Below are positions 47,190-56,282 of a stretch of DNA of 64,000 bases, in pieces. Under the pieces are notes generated by a model that worked only from the letters and a program-made list of their open reading frames with translations, had not been told where the DNA came from and ran no database searches. The stretch is from CAYUWG01 sp964448285 (GTDB taxonomy: Bacteria; Bacteroidota; Ignavibacteria; SZUA-365). Position 1 is the first letter of the stretch; the number at the start of each line of letters is the position of its first letter. The DNA lies in contig CAYUWG010000014.1 of the NCBI GenBank assembly GCA_964448285.1, forward strand, positions 9,646 through 73,645, in the 5' to 3' direction. The position numbers and the translations under genes are program-made.

Positions 47190-48707
47190 TTACCTGATAA
47201 GAGAAATCAGACGGGCAAAGGTATTCCGCTCAGTATCCATCCGAACGATGTACGTCCCAGTCATGAGATTATGAGTAAGGAACTCGATTGAGTTACTTCC
47301 CGCGACCACGTATCCATCAATGAGTGTTGTGATCAATCTTCCAAGCAGATCAAAGACATGTATTCGAACATGTCCCCCCGGTGACTCATAGTGAATCGTG
47401 GTATGGCTCGTAAATGGATTCGGGTTGTTTGGATGCAATGCGGAGACAACCGAGGAAACTGAAAATTGAGCGCCGAGGATTTGATCCACCTGAAACCGTC
47501 GAAGGTAGGCCTCTTCTTTTCCACTTCGCGTATCGAGCCATGTCACTACAACACTGTCGTTCAAAACCGAAAGCCCTGGCGAATACTGATTTCCCGTTGG
47601 GTCGGAATGAAGCCGTTTCGGGAATCCAATCCACTTCATGTTTTGGCCAAACAGACCACAAAAAATATCGGTACTGCTGTCCGCCAAAATCTTCGTCCAC
47701 GCGACAACGTACCGTCCATCATTCAATTGCTTCATCGAATAATCTGCTTTTTGAAGCGTTTGTATCGTATCAATGGACACCGGACGAAGGTAGCTGGCCC
47801 ATGCCAAACTCACTCCGAACGTGGTTTTCACCCCATCCAAAAAGAATTGGGGTGGTGACAATTGCCGTCCAGTTGAATCGTATCGTGTAAAAACAAGGGT
47901 ATCTGTTGGAAGTACCCGACGAATAACGATGAATTCGTTCCCATCCACCCAATGTACTTGATCCGAAAGATCGGATTCTGATGCTTGCAATGAGTCCAGC
48001 ACAATGCTACGGCCAAGTTTCTTTGAAGTAGTACTGCAGACACTTATTGAGATCTCGTATCGAGGAATATCCGTTGGGTGTGCTCTCCATTCCTTCTGAT
48101 TCCTTGAATAGAAAAGCATGTTCCCGTTCCTCGGTTGTGATATGTCAGCATGTGGAAATCCGTAGTCAACCATTCTTTCCAAGTCGCGTGTTGAGTAGGC
48201 GTACAGTGACCATGTTGGCGACACAGAAGGAATATTTGTGATTTTTCGGGATTTCGTGTTCCACACGAGAAATTCCCTATTTCGGGGGCCAGGGCTTAGC
48301 AGCCCTCCTCCCATCGACAAGATTTGGCTTGTGTTTGCCAATAGATAAATCTCATCGTCAAGAACTTCTCCTTTCACTGCATCAAGAAACTGGTCACTAT
48401 AACTATCGGGCTCAGATCTGTACCTATTACCCCATAGCTGGAATAGCTCGGCTGAAGAATCTATGACCGTTGATCCCTGATGGACAAAGTACTTGAAAAT
48501 CGAGCCATACATTATTGGCTCACTGTCTATGAAATAGGAGTTTGCTCGTAACTGGACCCACTTGTTATCGAGTAAATCGAGTCGTAGTAAACCCCTGTCA
48601 TGACGAGATATTTGTTCTTCACCATTTTGTGAAAAAGCTGGCTGTGAATCACAACACTGTGTAAGAATGATCAGTGCTGAGGTAATATAAATCGGTATGA
48701 GTTTCAT
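47190..48707 (-). CDS. T9SS-sorted secreted protein of unknown function
   Basis: A 505-residue protein with an N-terminal signal (IYITSALIILTQCC...AFSQ). The middle is a probable beta-propeller with recurring strands (DDEIYLLANTSQILSM, GRYVVAWTKILADSSTD, DSVVVTWLDTRSGKEEAYLR). The C-terminus is a T9SS domain (LHPNNPNPFTSHTTIHYES, VFDLLGRLITTL, final LISLIR). The region is more A/T-rich than its neighbours and the gene sits between two copies of the same terminator element, suggesting recent acquisition or duplication. Function is not recognised. Confidence 0.8.
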   Translation of the reverse strand: MKLIPIYITSALIILTQCCDSQPAFSQNGEEQISRHDRGLLRLDLLDNKWVQLRANSYFIDSEPIMYGSIFKYFVHQGSTVIDSSAELFQLWGNRYRSEPDSYSDQFLDAVKGEVLDDEIYLLANTSQILSMGGGLLSPGPRNREFLVWNTKSRKITNIPSVSPTWSLYAYSTRDLERMVDYGFPHADISQPRNGNMLFYSRNQKEWRAHPTDIPRYEISISVCSTTSKKLGRSIVLDSLQASESDLSDQVHWVDGNEFIVIRRVLPTDTLVFTRYDSTGRQLSPPQFFLDGVKTTFGVSLAWASYLRPVSIDTIQTLQKADYSMKQLNDGRYVVAWTKILADSSTDIFCGLFGQNMKWIGFPKRLHSDPTGNQYSPGLSVLNDSVVVTWLDTRSGKEEAYLRRFQVDQILGAQFSVSSVVSALHPNNPNPFTSHTTIHYESPGGHVRIHVFDLLGRLITTLIDGYVVAGSNSIEFLTHNLMTGTYIVRMDTERNTFARLISLIR

Positions 48708-48886
48708 GATGACGCCTGGGGTTTGTTTCTTCTGAAATCTATTGAATCACTGGACCCTGCGCATCCCATATTCATGGTATTTTTTCCTGAATCCAGCTTC
48801 CTGAGTGTCTTAGCCAATAACAGATCGGATAACATGTTGAAGCCAGCTCTCATAAAGGAATCGAAGCTCGTTCATTGAAGGCAAAA

Positions 48887-48920
48887 TAAAAAAAGGGCTG
48901 ACCCTTTCGAATCAGCCCTT
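48887..48920 (-). terminator. Terminator, copy 2 of the duplicated 64-bp element
   Basis: Same hairpin and T-run as at 47059-47092. It lies about 20 bases beyond the stop of the giant DUF11-like cargo gene at 48940, which is probably its original context. Confidence 0.88.
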
Positions 48921-48939
48921 GGTTCTTAACTGACCACTC

Positions 48940-51900
48940 CTACCGCACGATCACCATTTGTTTGATGATCTGATTGGTTTCGGATGAGAGACGGAGATAG
49001 TAGCCACCAGCAGGGAGCTGTGACGTGTTGTATCGCACGGTGTGCATGCCTCCGGGTTTGAAACCTTCATCGATGACAGCAACGTGCTCGCCGAGATGGT
49101 TGAACAATTCGAGTCGTAGGTTCATCGGCTGACCGATGAGATAGTTGATCGTCGCGGAGTGCGTGTTCGGATTCGGGAAGAACTGCAGGAGTTCGAAATC
49201 ATCCGGGCGTACGCTGCCACCATCGCCGCGCACCGAGAGTACCGGTCCCGTAATGCGGACGGTGTCGGTCGCAATCGCGTTGCCATCGCCGTCATACGTG
49301 ACCCATCGAATGACCGGCGGGGCGGACTTCGCAGAATCGCGTGCGACGACAAGGTTGAAGTATCCGGACGTGCCGTTCACAGGAATGAGGCTTTCGAAGC
49401 TGAACAAGCCTTCGCTCTGACCCTGTTCGTATCCGTCGAGCACAGCATACTGTGGTTCGAGAGTCGTTCCGTGCCAATGAGCACCGGACCCGGCAACGAT
49501 CACGTCTTCGCTGTCCATCACATTGACGGATACCCACTTCACCGGCGTGCTCGAAGTATTCTGTAACTGAAGCTTGTTCGCATAGACACGCTTCGTAATA
49601 CGTTGCGTCCAAATCGTTCCTCCACCCGGATTCGGCGGCAGAGCTTTCCACAGACCGTACGTTGAGATGCAGCTATCGCCATCGGCATGATGAATGACGA
49701 GTGTGATTGTGCCAGTCCAATTACAGCTATAGTCCACACCGACGTTAAACTGTACTTGTGTGTTCGCGCTGATGAAGCCTGATGTTGGGATGCGCGTGTA
49801 TGGAAGAGTCCACGATGTTGGCGTGAAGTCCACGGTCAACGCTCCGCCTTGCCAGATGCACGGTGTCGGTGTTCTGACGATATCGATATGCGTAATCGGT
49901 GATGCGGGCACTTTGAAGTTGTACACGGTGAACGTACGTCCGGAAATATTGAGTCCGGGGAAGAGAACGGGTTTCACTTTGATGTCGTCGCATTTAACCG
50001 GTGGTTTCTTATCGCACTTGTACTGGAATCGCACCATGCAAGAATCCCCGTTTGCGTGATGTACGACCAGCGTTACGAACATCATTGCCGTCGGCGGGAT
50101 CGGTGTTGCGTTGAAGCTGAAGTTCGGACTTCCCGGACACGCGGGGCTGAAGGCCAGCACACCGGACGTGCTCCCTACAGGCGCAGGTGCGAGCGGTGTG
50201 CATGGCGCCGTCACGAAGGAGTTCACCGTTCCGTTCGTGATGTAATAAGAAATCGATGTGATGGGTGAACCCGAGCCGTTGACGATCGTGGCGTGGTAGG
50301 TGCAACAATCATCGAGCTTCTGGTTGATGAGCGAATCACATTTCTTCTGGCATTGCGGAACGTCGAAGCACACGCTGTCGCACACGATTCTTTGACCTTG
50401 AATGTCGAAGATCCCGTAGCGAATGCACGCGAACGTGTTCGTCGGCGGCGTGTCGATGAAGGTCAACGTCTGAGAGCTTGTTCCAACAGGCAGCGTCAAC
50501 GTCGCCGGAGTAACGGAACCCTGGTAAGATGCGAACCACGTCGTAATCGGCGAGGCGCTCGTATTCGTCACGGAAACGACAAGCGTCGTGATGCAATTTC
50601 CGCTCGTATCGACACCGCCGCTCGTCACGCTCGTCGCCTTGATGGAGAGAGAATCGCAGAGATCACCATGATCTCCGCATGGGGGAAGTTTGAAGCAAAC
50701 GCTATCACAAATCCTCTTTTGACCCTGGATGAAGATGCCGAAGCGAATGCAGACGAGTGTATCCGGCGGTGGTGTGTCGATGAACGTAAAGGTCTGCGTA
50801 CTCGTGCCGACAGGTAGAGTGACCGATGCCGGTGAGACCGTTCCTTGAAGTGATTCGAACCACGCGGTGATCGGATTGATGCTCGCGTTCGTCACCGAGA
50901 GATCGACGCTGTACGTACAGTTTCCAGTCGCATCGACACCGGTAGCGGATACGTTCTTGAATTGCACTGAAAGCGAATCACACAGATCGCTCTGTCCGCC
51001 GCACGGTGGGAGGTCGAAACAGACGCTGTCACAAACGATCCTCAGGCCTTGAACATCGAATATCCCGTAGCGGATACACACGAACGTGTCCGTCGGCGGC
51101 GTGTCGGTGAATGTTACCGTCTGCGTGCTCGTACCGACGGGAATGGTCAGTGTCGGCGGCGTCACTATGCCTTGGAATGAATCGAGCCATGTTGGGATCG
51201 GCGAACCGGAGGAATTCGTCGCAGTGAGCGTGACGGTGTAATCGCACAGTCCTGTCGTCGGATTTACGCCGGCGCTCACGACGGATTTCAATTGAAGCTT
51301 GATCTCACAGTGCGCCGTCGTATCCTCGGAGAGGGTGATGCACGCTTGCTGGGATTCCAACTGCCCGATCTGCTGATCGCTAATGATCGTGCTGTTGATG
51401 AGATGACGCACTGCAGCGTTCGCAGCGAACGTATTGCAGGCGCCTCCCGGCGGGACGGCGCTCGAAGGCACAGAAACGGTATAGATTCCCGTCGCGGAAT
51501 TTCCGGCGGCGACAGGCGTCGGGCCGAAGTATGCGCCGAGATTTTTATTGCCGACACTGAGACCGGGCGACCACGTACCGAGCGTACCGCAGCCACCGAT
51601 AAACATATTTCCGGGCGAACCGATCGGCGCGAAATTGTTCACCGTGGCCAAGCTCAACGGGTTATTGTATCCGGTCGCAGTCGGCGACGAGCTGATCGTC
51701 GCGACGTAGCTGACATCGAACGTGCTGCTTCGCGGACTGCATGGCGGCAGGATCAACTGATCGAGCGCCCCGTTGTCGCGCGGAAGAAGATCGGCGAACG
51801 TGATGTGACGCAAGCCGACACTTCCCGGAGCGACGGTCAGGCGCAGTCGATAATTGACATTCGAGCCTGGTGTGACCGTCGTCGATGACGCCCAACTCGT

Positions 51901-53730
51901 CGTGTCTTTCGCAACGCTCTTATCCAAGAGGAAGCCGGTCGTTCCGATGACGTTGATGAGGTCGGTGTTCGAAAGGGTCGGACCGGTGAGGCTTCCACCC
52001 GAGATGGTGAAGTTGTTCGGAATGTTTCCTAACGCGGAAGTGTCTGTCACCATCACATCGAACTCGATGAAGTAGAACGGCACACCCGGCGTTCCGTACA
52101 TACCGCAACTGTTGTAGAAGATACTCTGGCAGGTTGCGGGAATCGTCGGCAGTGCGAACGTCAGCGTATTCCCGCTTTGCGAAAACGACACGCCTGTCCA
52201 GTTCGACGTGCTCTGACATGGGACGTTCCAGGAAGCAGCCGTGTAGTATGACGGATTCCCGATGTACTGGAGATTCGGATTGAGAACATCCGTAATGCTC
52301 GCTCCGGTAATCGGAAGTCCTCCGATGTTTTGCACACGCAAACGATAGCGCAGCGTGTCTCCGGGGCTGTATGATGTCTGTTTGTTGCAGACTTCCTTCC
52401 ATAAACAGGGCTTCGGTGCGGGAGCTGTAACGACGAATGATGCACAAGCTTTTTGTGGCGCAGTGCCGATAATCTGCATCCACGCACAGTTGGTGATCGT
52501 TGAACCGACTGTCGCTCCGGACGGAATCGTGAAAGTCACCTCGAAATATCTGCACTGTGCCGGGAGTAGTGGCGAGCTTAATGTTACCGTGACGATATTT
52601 CCGCTGAGGCTCGCATTCAAACCGGGTGAAACTGCGCCGAGCGCGATTCCAGTCAACGGAGGCGCGGGAATGGTGTCTGTAATCGTCATCGAAGTAATCG
52701 GAAGGGTGCCGTTGTTGCAAACCCAAATCTGGTACTTACCGGAGCAGCCGGGCTGGCCGTTCGTATAGACGTACTTGCTGAACGTTGCGCTCGTCACTTG
52801 CTTGATCTCGACGCATGTTTGATTACTCGGATGCACCGCGGGACCGCAGGGACTGTTCTGGCTACCAAGTGTTCCGTGCAGGGTTGCTCGGTTTGTGATT
52901 TGCGTTCCGTTCGGGAAAAGGATTTTCGGATAGAGCACCTGGAAGGAACAGCACACGGTGTTGTACATCGGTAGTGCGTTGAGCGCTCCGATCGACCACG
53001 AGATGACGTTCCCTGTTTGCGTTGCACCACAGGAAGAACTGACGAGCGTTGCGCCCGCAGGAAGCGTGTCATAAACCACCGCGTTGAACATGTTCAACTG
53101 CCCGGTAATACCGACATTCTTCCAGACACAGATCTGATACGTGACGATGGAATCAGCGGTCACGTAGGGGCATGGCCCAGGCTGTGTCCCTGCACCGACG
53201 ACCCACTTTCCGATATTCCAGGGATCGACGGCGATCGCTCTTGTACTGACGTAACCCGTACAGAAATCTGCTTTGAGCGTTCCGACGTCGCCTTGCATGC
53301 AGACGCGATTGCGGGCAGTCGTTCCGTTGCATGTAATACCGTTGGGAAATTGTACCGTGATCACAAACGACCCGGAACAACCTCCGGGAACTGAAGCCCA
53401 CGTCAATGTCACTGTACCTCCCATGCTGTTCACAGGCGGAGCGGTAACTGTTGGCGAACCACAGACGGACGACGTGTTGATCGACTGAAATGACAGGTTC
53501 GCTGGTAAAACATCGGTAATCGTAATCGATGTCGCACCTGCCGGGATGGAGAAGTAAATCGTGTAAGAAAAATTCTGTCCCGTTGCGATGGCAGTATCGC
53601 TTACCACCTTCTTCAACGTAAAACCGTTGGACTGCGCTTGACTCATGAACGACTGACCCCGTGCCGGAGTCAGTAAAATGAAGAGAAGCGTGAGAACGAT
53701 GGCGGATTGAACAAAGAAACGATGTTTCAT
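48940..53730 (-). CDS. Giant DUF11-like repeat surface protein, T9SS sorted
   Basis: A 1,596-residue protein with a signal peptide (FFVQSAIVLTLLFILLTPARG). Roughly residues 35-790 consist of DUF11-type adhesion domains (SYTIYFSIPAGATSITITDV, ITDVLNPNLQYIGN, NYRLRLTVAPGS). Three ~107-residue tandem repeats follow (807-1127), each built around the core CDSL.., TPPTDTFVCIRYGIFD, RIVCDSVCF. Further Cys-rich Ig-like domains lead to a T9SS tail (FFPNPNTHSATINYLIG, final QMVIVR). It is Cys-rich with regular spacing, so disulfides may stiffen a long surface fibre. No enzyme motif was seen. Confidence 0.88.
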   Translation of the reverse strand: MKHRFFVQSAIVLTLLFILLTPARGQSFMSQAQSNGFTLKKVVSDTAIATGQNFSYTIYFSIPAGATSITITDVLPANLSFQSINTSSVCGSPTVTAPPVNSMGGTVTLTWASVPGGCSGSFVITVQFPNGITCNGTTARNRVCMQGDVGTLKADFCTGYVSTRAIAVDPWNIGKWVVGAGTQPGPCPYVTADSIVTYQICVWKNVGITGQLNMFNAVVYDTLPAGATLVSSSCGATQTGNVISWSIGALNALPMYNTVCCSFQVLYPKILFPNGTQITNRATLHGTLGSQNSPCGPAVHPSNQTCVEIKQVTSATFSKYVYTNGQPGCSGKYQIWVCNNGTLPITSMTITDTIPAPPLTGIALGAVSPGLNASLSGNIVTVTLSSPLLPAQCRYFEVTFTIPSGATVGSTITNCAWMQIIGTAPQKACASFVVTAPAPKPCLWKEVCNKQTSYSPGDTLRYRLRVQNIGGLPITGASITDVLNPNLQYIGNPSYYTAASWNVPCQSTSNWTGVSFSQSGNTLTFALPTIPATCQSIFYNSCGMYGTPGVPFYFIEFDVMVTDTSALGNIPNNFTISGGSLTGPTLSNTDLINVIGTTGFLLDKSVAKDTTSWASSTTVTPGSNVNYRLRLTVAPGSVGLRHITFADLLPRDNGALDQLILPPCSPRSSTFDVSYVATISSSPTATGYNNPLSLATVNNFAPIGSPGNMFIGGCGTLGTWSPGLSVGNKNLGAYFGPTPVAAGNSATGIYTVSVPSSAVPPGGACNTFAANAAVRHLINSTIISDQQIGQLESQQACITLSEDTTAHCEIKLQLKSVVSAGVNPTTGLCDYTVTLTATNSSGSPIPTWLDSFQGIVTPPTLTIPVGTSTQTVTFTDTPPTDTFVCIRYGIFDVQGLRIVCDSVCFDLPPCGGQSDLCDSLSVQFKNVSATGVDATGNCTYSVDLSVTNASINPITAWFESLQGTVSPASVTLPVGTSTQTFTFIDTPPPDTLVCIRFGIFIQGQKRICDSVCFKLPPCGDHGDLCDSLSIKATSVTSGGVDTSGNCITTLVVSVTNTSASPITTWFASYQGSVTPATLTLPVGTSSQTLTFIDTPPTNTFACIRYGIFDIQGQRIVCDSVCFDVPQCQKKCDSLINQKLDDCCTYHATIVNGSGSPITSISYYITNGTVNSFVTAPCTPLAPAPVGSTSGVLAFSPACPGSPNFSFNATPIPPTAMMFVTLVVHHANGDSCMVRFQYKCDKKPPVKCDDIKVKPVLFPGLNISGRTFTVYNFKVPASPITHIDIVRTPTPCIWQGGALTVDFTPTSWTLPYTRIPTSGFISANTQVQFNVGVDYSCNWTGTITLVIHHADGDSCISTYGLWKALPPNPGGGTIWTQRITKRVYANKLQLQNTSSTPVKWVSVNVMDSEDVIVAGSGAHWHGTTLEPQYAVLDGYEQGQSEGLFSFESLIPVNGTSGYFNLVVARDSAKSAPPVIRWVTYDGDGNAIATDTVRITGPVLSVRGDGGSVRPDDFELLQFFPNPNTHSATINYLIGQPMNLRLELFNHLGEHVAVIDEGFKPGGMHTVRYNTSQLPAGGYYLRLSSETNQIIKQMVIVR
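50350..51312 (-). repeat. Three in-frame tandem repeats (about 312-327 bp each) inside the DUF11-like gene
   Basis: Unit boundaries read from the protein are 51312-51001, 51000-50677 and 50676-50350. Each unit ends with CFDLPPC or a close variant. The strongly conserved core is about 60 residues. The units are clearly homologous and probably expanded by unequal recombination. Confidence 0.8.
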
Positions 53731-53958
53731 AGGACGTTGTCCTTTTCTTGTGGTGATGGTAATCCGTAATAAAAACCCGAGCGGAAAATATATCGGTTCT
53801 TCAACTGTTCCAACAGCAGGTCAGAATGAGACACATGTGTATAGCCCGCGGCGATAGCCTTCTGGCAAGTGTTTATCACGAGAGTGTGCAAACCGGTACG
53901 GGGATCAGAGTCACTTTGACTGATCTTTGACTTCCGACTTCTGCCCTCTGTTTTTTCT

Positions 53959-56082
53959 CTATCTCATCAAATGCTTCTTGAACCACGCATGAAACTCTTT
54001 GTACCACAACTGGCTGTTACGCGGCTTGAGTACGTGATGCCCTTCATCGGGGAAGTAGAGGAATTTGCTTTCGATGCCGAGTCGCTGAAGTGTTGAGAAG
54101 AGCTGCATGCCCTGCTCGACCGGCACGCGGAAGTCGAGTTGGCCATGTGCGACGTACGTCGGTGTTTTAAAGTTCTTCGCGAATCTGCTCGGCGACCACT
54201 TGTCGTACATCTTCGGATTCGTCCACGGTGTGCCTTTGAACTCCCATTCAGGAAACCATAGCTCTTCCGTCCCGCCGTACATGCTGACGAGTTCATACAC
54301 ACCGGCATGGCTGAACAGCGCTTTGAAGCGGTTGGTGTGTCCGAGGAACCAGTTGATCATGTATCCGCCGTAGGATGCGCCAGCCGCACCGATTCTCTCC
54401 TTATCGATGAAGGGCAACGTCTTGAGAACGTAGTCGAGACCGGCCATCAGATCTTTGTACGGCGCACCGCCCCAATCACCGTTGACACCATCGGTGAGCG
54501 CTTGTCCGAATCCCGTCGAGCCTCGCGGATTGACGGCAACGACAACGAAACCCGGCGATGCGAAGAGTGAGAGATTCCACCGGTAGTGGAAATCGTCGCC
54601 CCAGATCCCTTGCGGTCCTCCATGCACGAGATAGATCATCGGATATTTCTTCGACGGGTCGAAGCCCGGAGGGAGAAGCACCCAGCCGTGCACCTGCACG
54701 CCGTCGAAGCTCTTGAAGCGGAACGATTCCGGTGCGGGAAGGTCGAGCTTGTCCAACAACTCGCGATTCGTGAATGTCAGTTGCCGCATGTCCTTCACTT
54801 GCCCGCCGTCGTACACCGCGGTCATGACCTCGGTCGGATAGTTCATCCTTTGGCCGAGAAAGATGAGACGCTTGTCATCGGGATGAAGTCGAAAGCTCGA
54901 GCGCGTCGTGCCGAGGTCCATCGGTACGATCTTCTCGCCTTCTCGAAACTGAAGTGTTACGACCCCTCTCAGCACGCGAAGGATGTCGCCTCCGTCTGCC
55001 GGTACTTCGAAGAGCGAAATGTACTCTTCGTCCTGCGCGGTGAAAAGAATGCGTTTGCTGTCGTGCGTCCAGATGATCTCATCGACGGAGCGGTCCACGC
55101 CTTGCGTCAGGTTCGTCGTCTCACCCGTCTTCCGGTGATAGAGCATGAGATCGTATTTATCCGCTTCATAGCCGGGGCGACGCATCGCGCGGTAGGCGAT
55201 GAAGTTTCCGTCTTGAGAATACACGGGTTGGTTGTCGTTCGCTTTGTTGAAAGCCGTGATGCAGCGTGGATTGCTTCCATCGAGGTTCGCAATCCAGATG
55301 TCGTTGTTCGTACTTGCCATCACGAACGATGCAGTGTTGCGGACGAACGCGATTTCCTTCCCGTCGGGCGAGATTGCATAATCCGGATCGCCGCCGATAT
55401 CAATTGGCGGTGTGTCGTACTCACCCGGCGTCACATCGATGGGCGTGCCTCCTTCCGCCGGGACAACGAAGACATGGCTGTATTTTCCCTCCTTCCAGTA
55501 ATTCCACACACGATACGGAAGCCGATCGGTGATCATCGCTTTGACCGGATTCGCTTCTCTCTCTTCATCGCGACGTTTATTGCATTCATCATCAGGGCAG
55601 TCTGCATAGACACCCGATGTGAAGATGAGATGCGTGCCCGTCGGCGACCATTCGACTCCACCGGCGCCGGTCGAGATGTTCGTGAGTGCGCGTTGGTTCG
55701 TCCCACTCGCATTCATCAGCCACGCCTGCGGGCTCCCGTCACGCGATGAAATGAACGCGATGGTTTTTCCATCCGGAGACCAGCGAGGGTGATTGTCGCT
55801 CTTCGGCGAGTCGGTGAGTTGCCTCGTGATTTTTCCATCCATTGAAACTATGTAGATGTCGCTGTTACTCTTGTTCGTTTCGAGACTATGCCACGTGACA
55901 ACGTACAGAATACTCTCGCCGTCAGGCGATACCTGCGGATCGCTGACACGACCCATCGCGATCAGGTCTTCGAAGGTCATCGGGCGTCGCGCCTGCGTCT
56001 CTTCGGTCATCGTCGGGATTTGAGAGAAGGCAGGGTTTGAAAGAAGAGCGATTGTCAGAATTAACGCTGTTCGTAGGATCAT
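53959..56082 (-). CDS. S9 family peptidase (dipeptidyl/acylaminoacyl peptidase-like)
   Basis: A 707-residue protein. The ATG at 56082 gives a signal peptide (LILTIALLSNPAFSQ). A WD40-like/TolB-type propeller occupies ~40-420 (DPQVSPDGESILYVV, DNHPRWSPDGKTIAFIS, EIAFVRNT). The C-terminal ~270 residues are a prolyl-oligopeptidase domain with catalytic Ser in AAGASYGGYMINW, Asp in HGQLDFRVP and His in DEGHHVLKP, all present. It should be periplasmic or secreted and cleave short peptides, with a specificity that sequence does not settle. The longer upstream reading lacks a sensible signal and was rejected. Confidence 0.93.
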   Translation of the reverse strand: MILRTALILTIALLSNPAFSQIPTMTEETQARRPMTFEDLIAMGRVSDPQVSPDGESILYVVTWHSLETNKSNSDIYIVSMDGKITRQLTDSPKSDNHPRWSPDGKTIAFISSRDGSPQAWLMNASGTNQRALTNISTGAGGVEWSPTGTHLIFTSGVYADCPDDECNKRRDEEREANPVKAMITDRLPYRVWNYWKEGKYSHVFVVPAEGGTPIDVTPGEYDTPPIDIGGDPDYAISPDGKEIAFVRNTASFVMASTNNDIWIANLDGSNPRCITAFNKANDNQPVYSQDGNFIAYRAMRRPGYEADKYDLMLYHRKTGETTNLTQGVDRSVDEIIWTHDSKRILFTAQDEEYISLFEVPADGGDILRVLRGVVTLQFREGEKIVPMDLGTTRSSFRLHPDDKRLIFLGQRMNYPTEVMTAVYDGGQVKDMRQLTFTNRELLDKLDLPAPESFRFKSFDGVQVHGWVLLPPGFDPSKKYPMIYLVHGGPQGIWGDDFHYRWNLSLFASPGFVVVAVNPRGSTGFGQALTDGVNGDWGGAPYKDLMAGLDYVLKTLPFIDKERIGAAGASYGGYMINWFLGHTNRFKALFSHAGVYELVSMYGGTEELWFPEWEFKGTPWTNPKMYDKWSPSRFAKNFKTPTYVAHGQLDFRVPVEQGMQLFSTLQRLGIESKFLYFPDEGHHVLKPRNSQLWYKEFHAWFKKHLMR

Positions 56083-56282
56083 GTAAGAAACTCCGATATG
56101 TGATGAACATTCATGATTGATGACCAATGTACGGAAGTATCGGAATTGGGACGAGACCCACCGTGTCGGAGATGGATGATCCGCGCTTCGATACTCAAGC
56201 ATTTCCTTCTGAGGTGCGATAATTGTCTTGCACCGAAAAGATTCATGAAGCATTATTGCATCGAACCAAGCGTGACCTCTGC

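Noticed and set aside
53903..53925. Imperfect palindrome GATCAG...CTGATC after the S9 peptidase
   Set aside because: Short, bulged and without a T-run; not strong enough to call a terminator or operator.
54586..55749. Long plus-strand open frame (387 codons) opposite the S9 peptidase gene
   Set aside because: It is fully antisense to a gene with an intact catalytic triad and typical domains. The translation has no recognisable domain and is rich in Arg/His, as shadow frames are.
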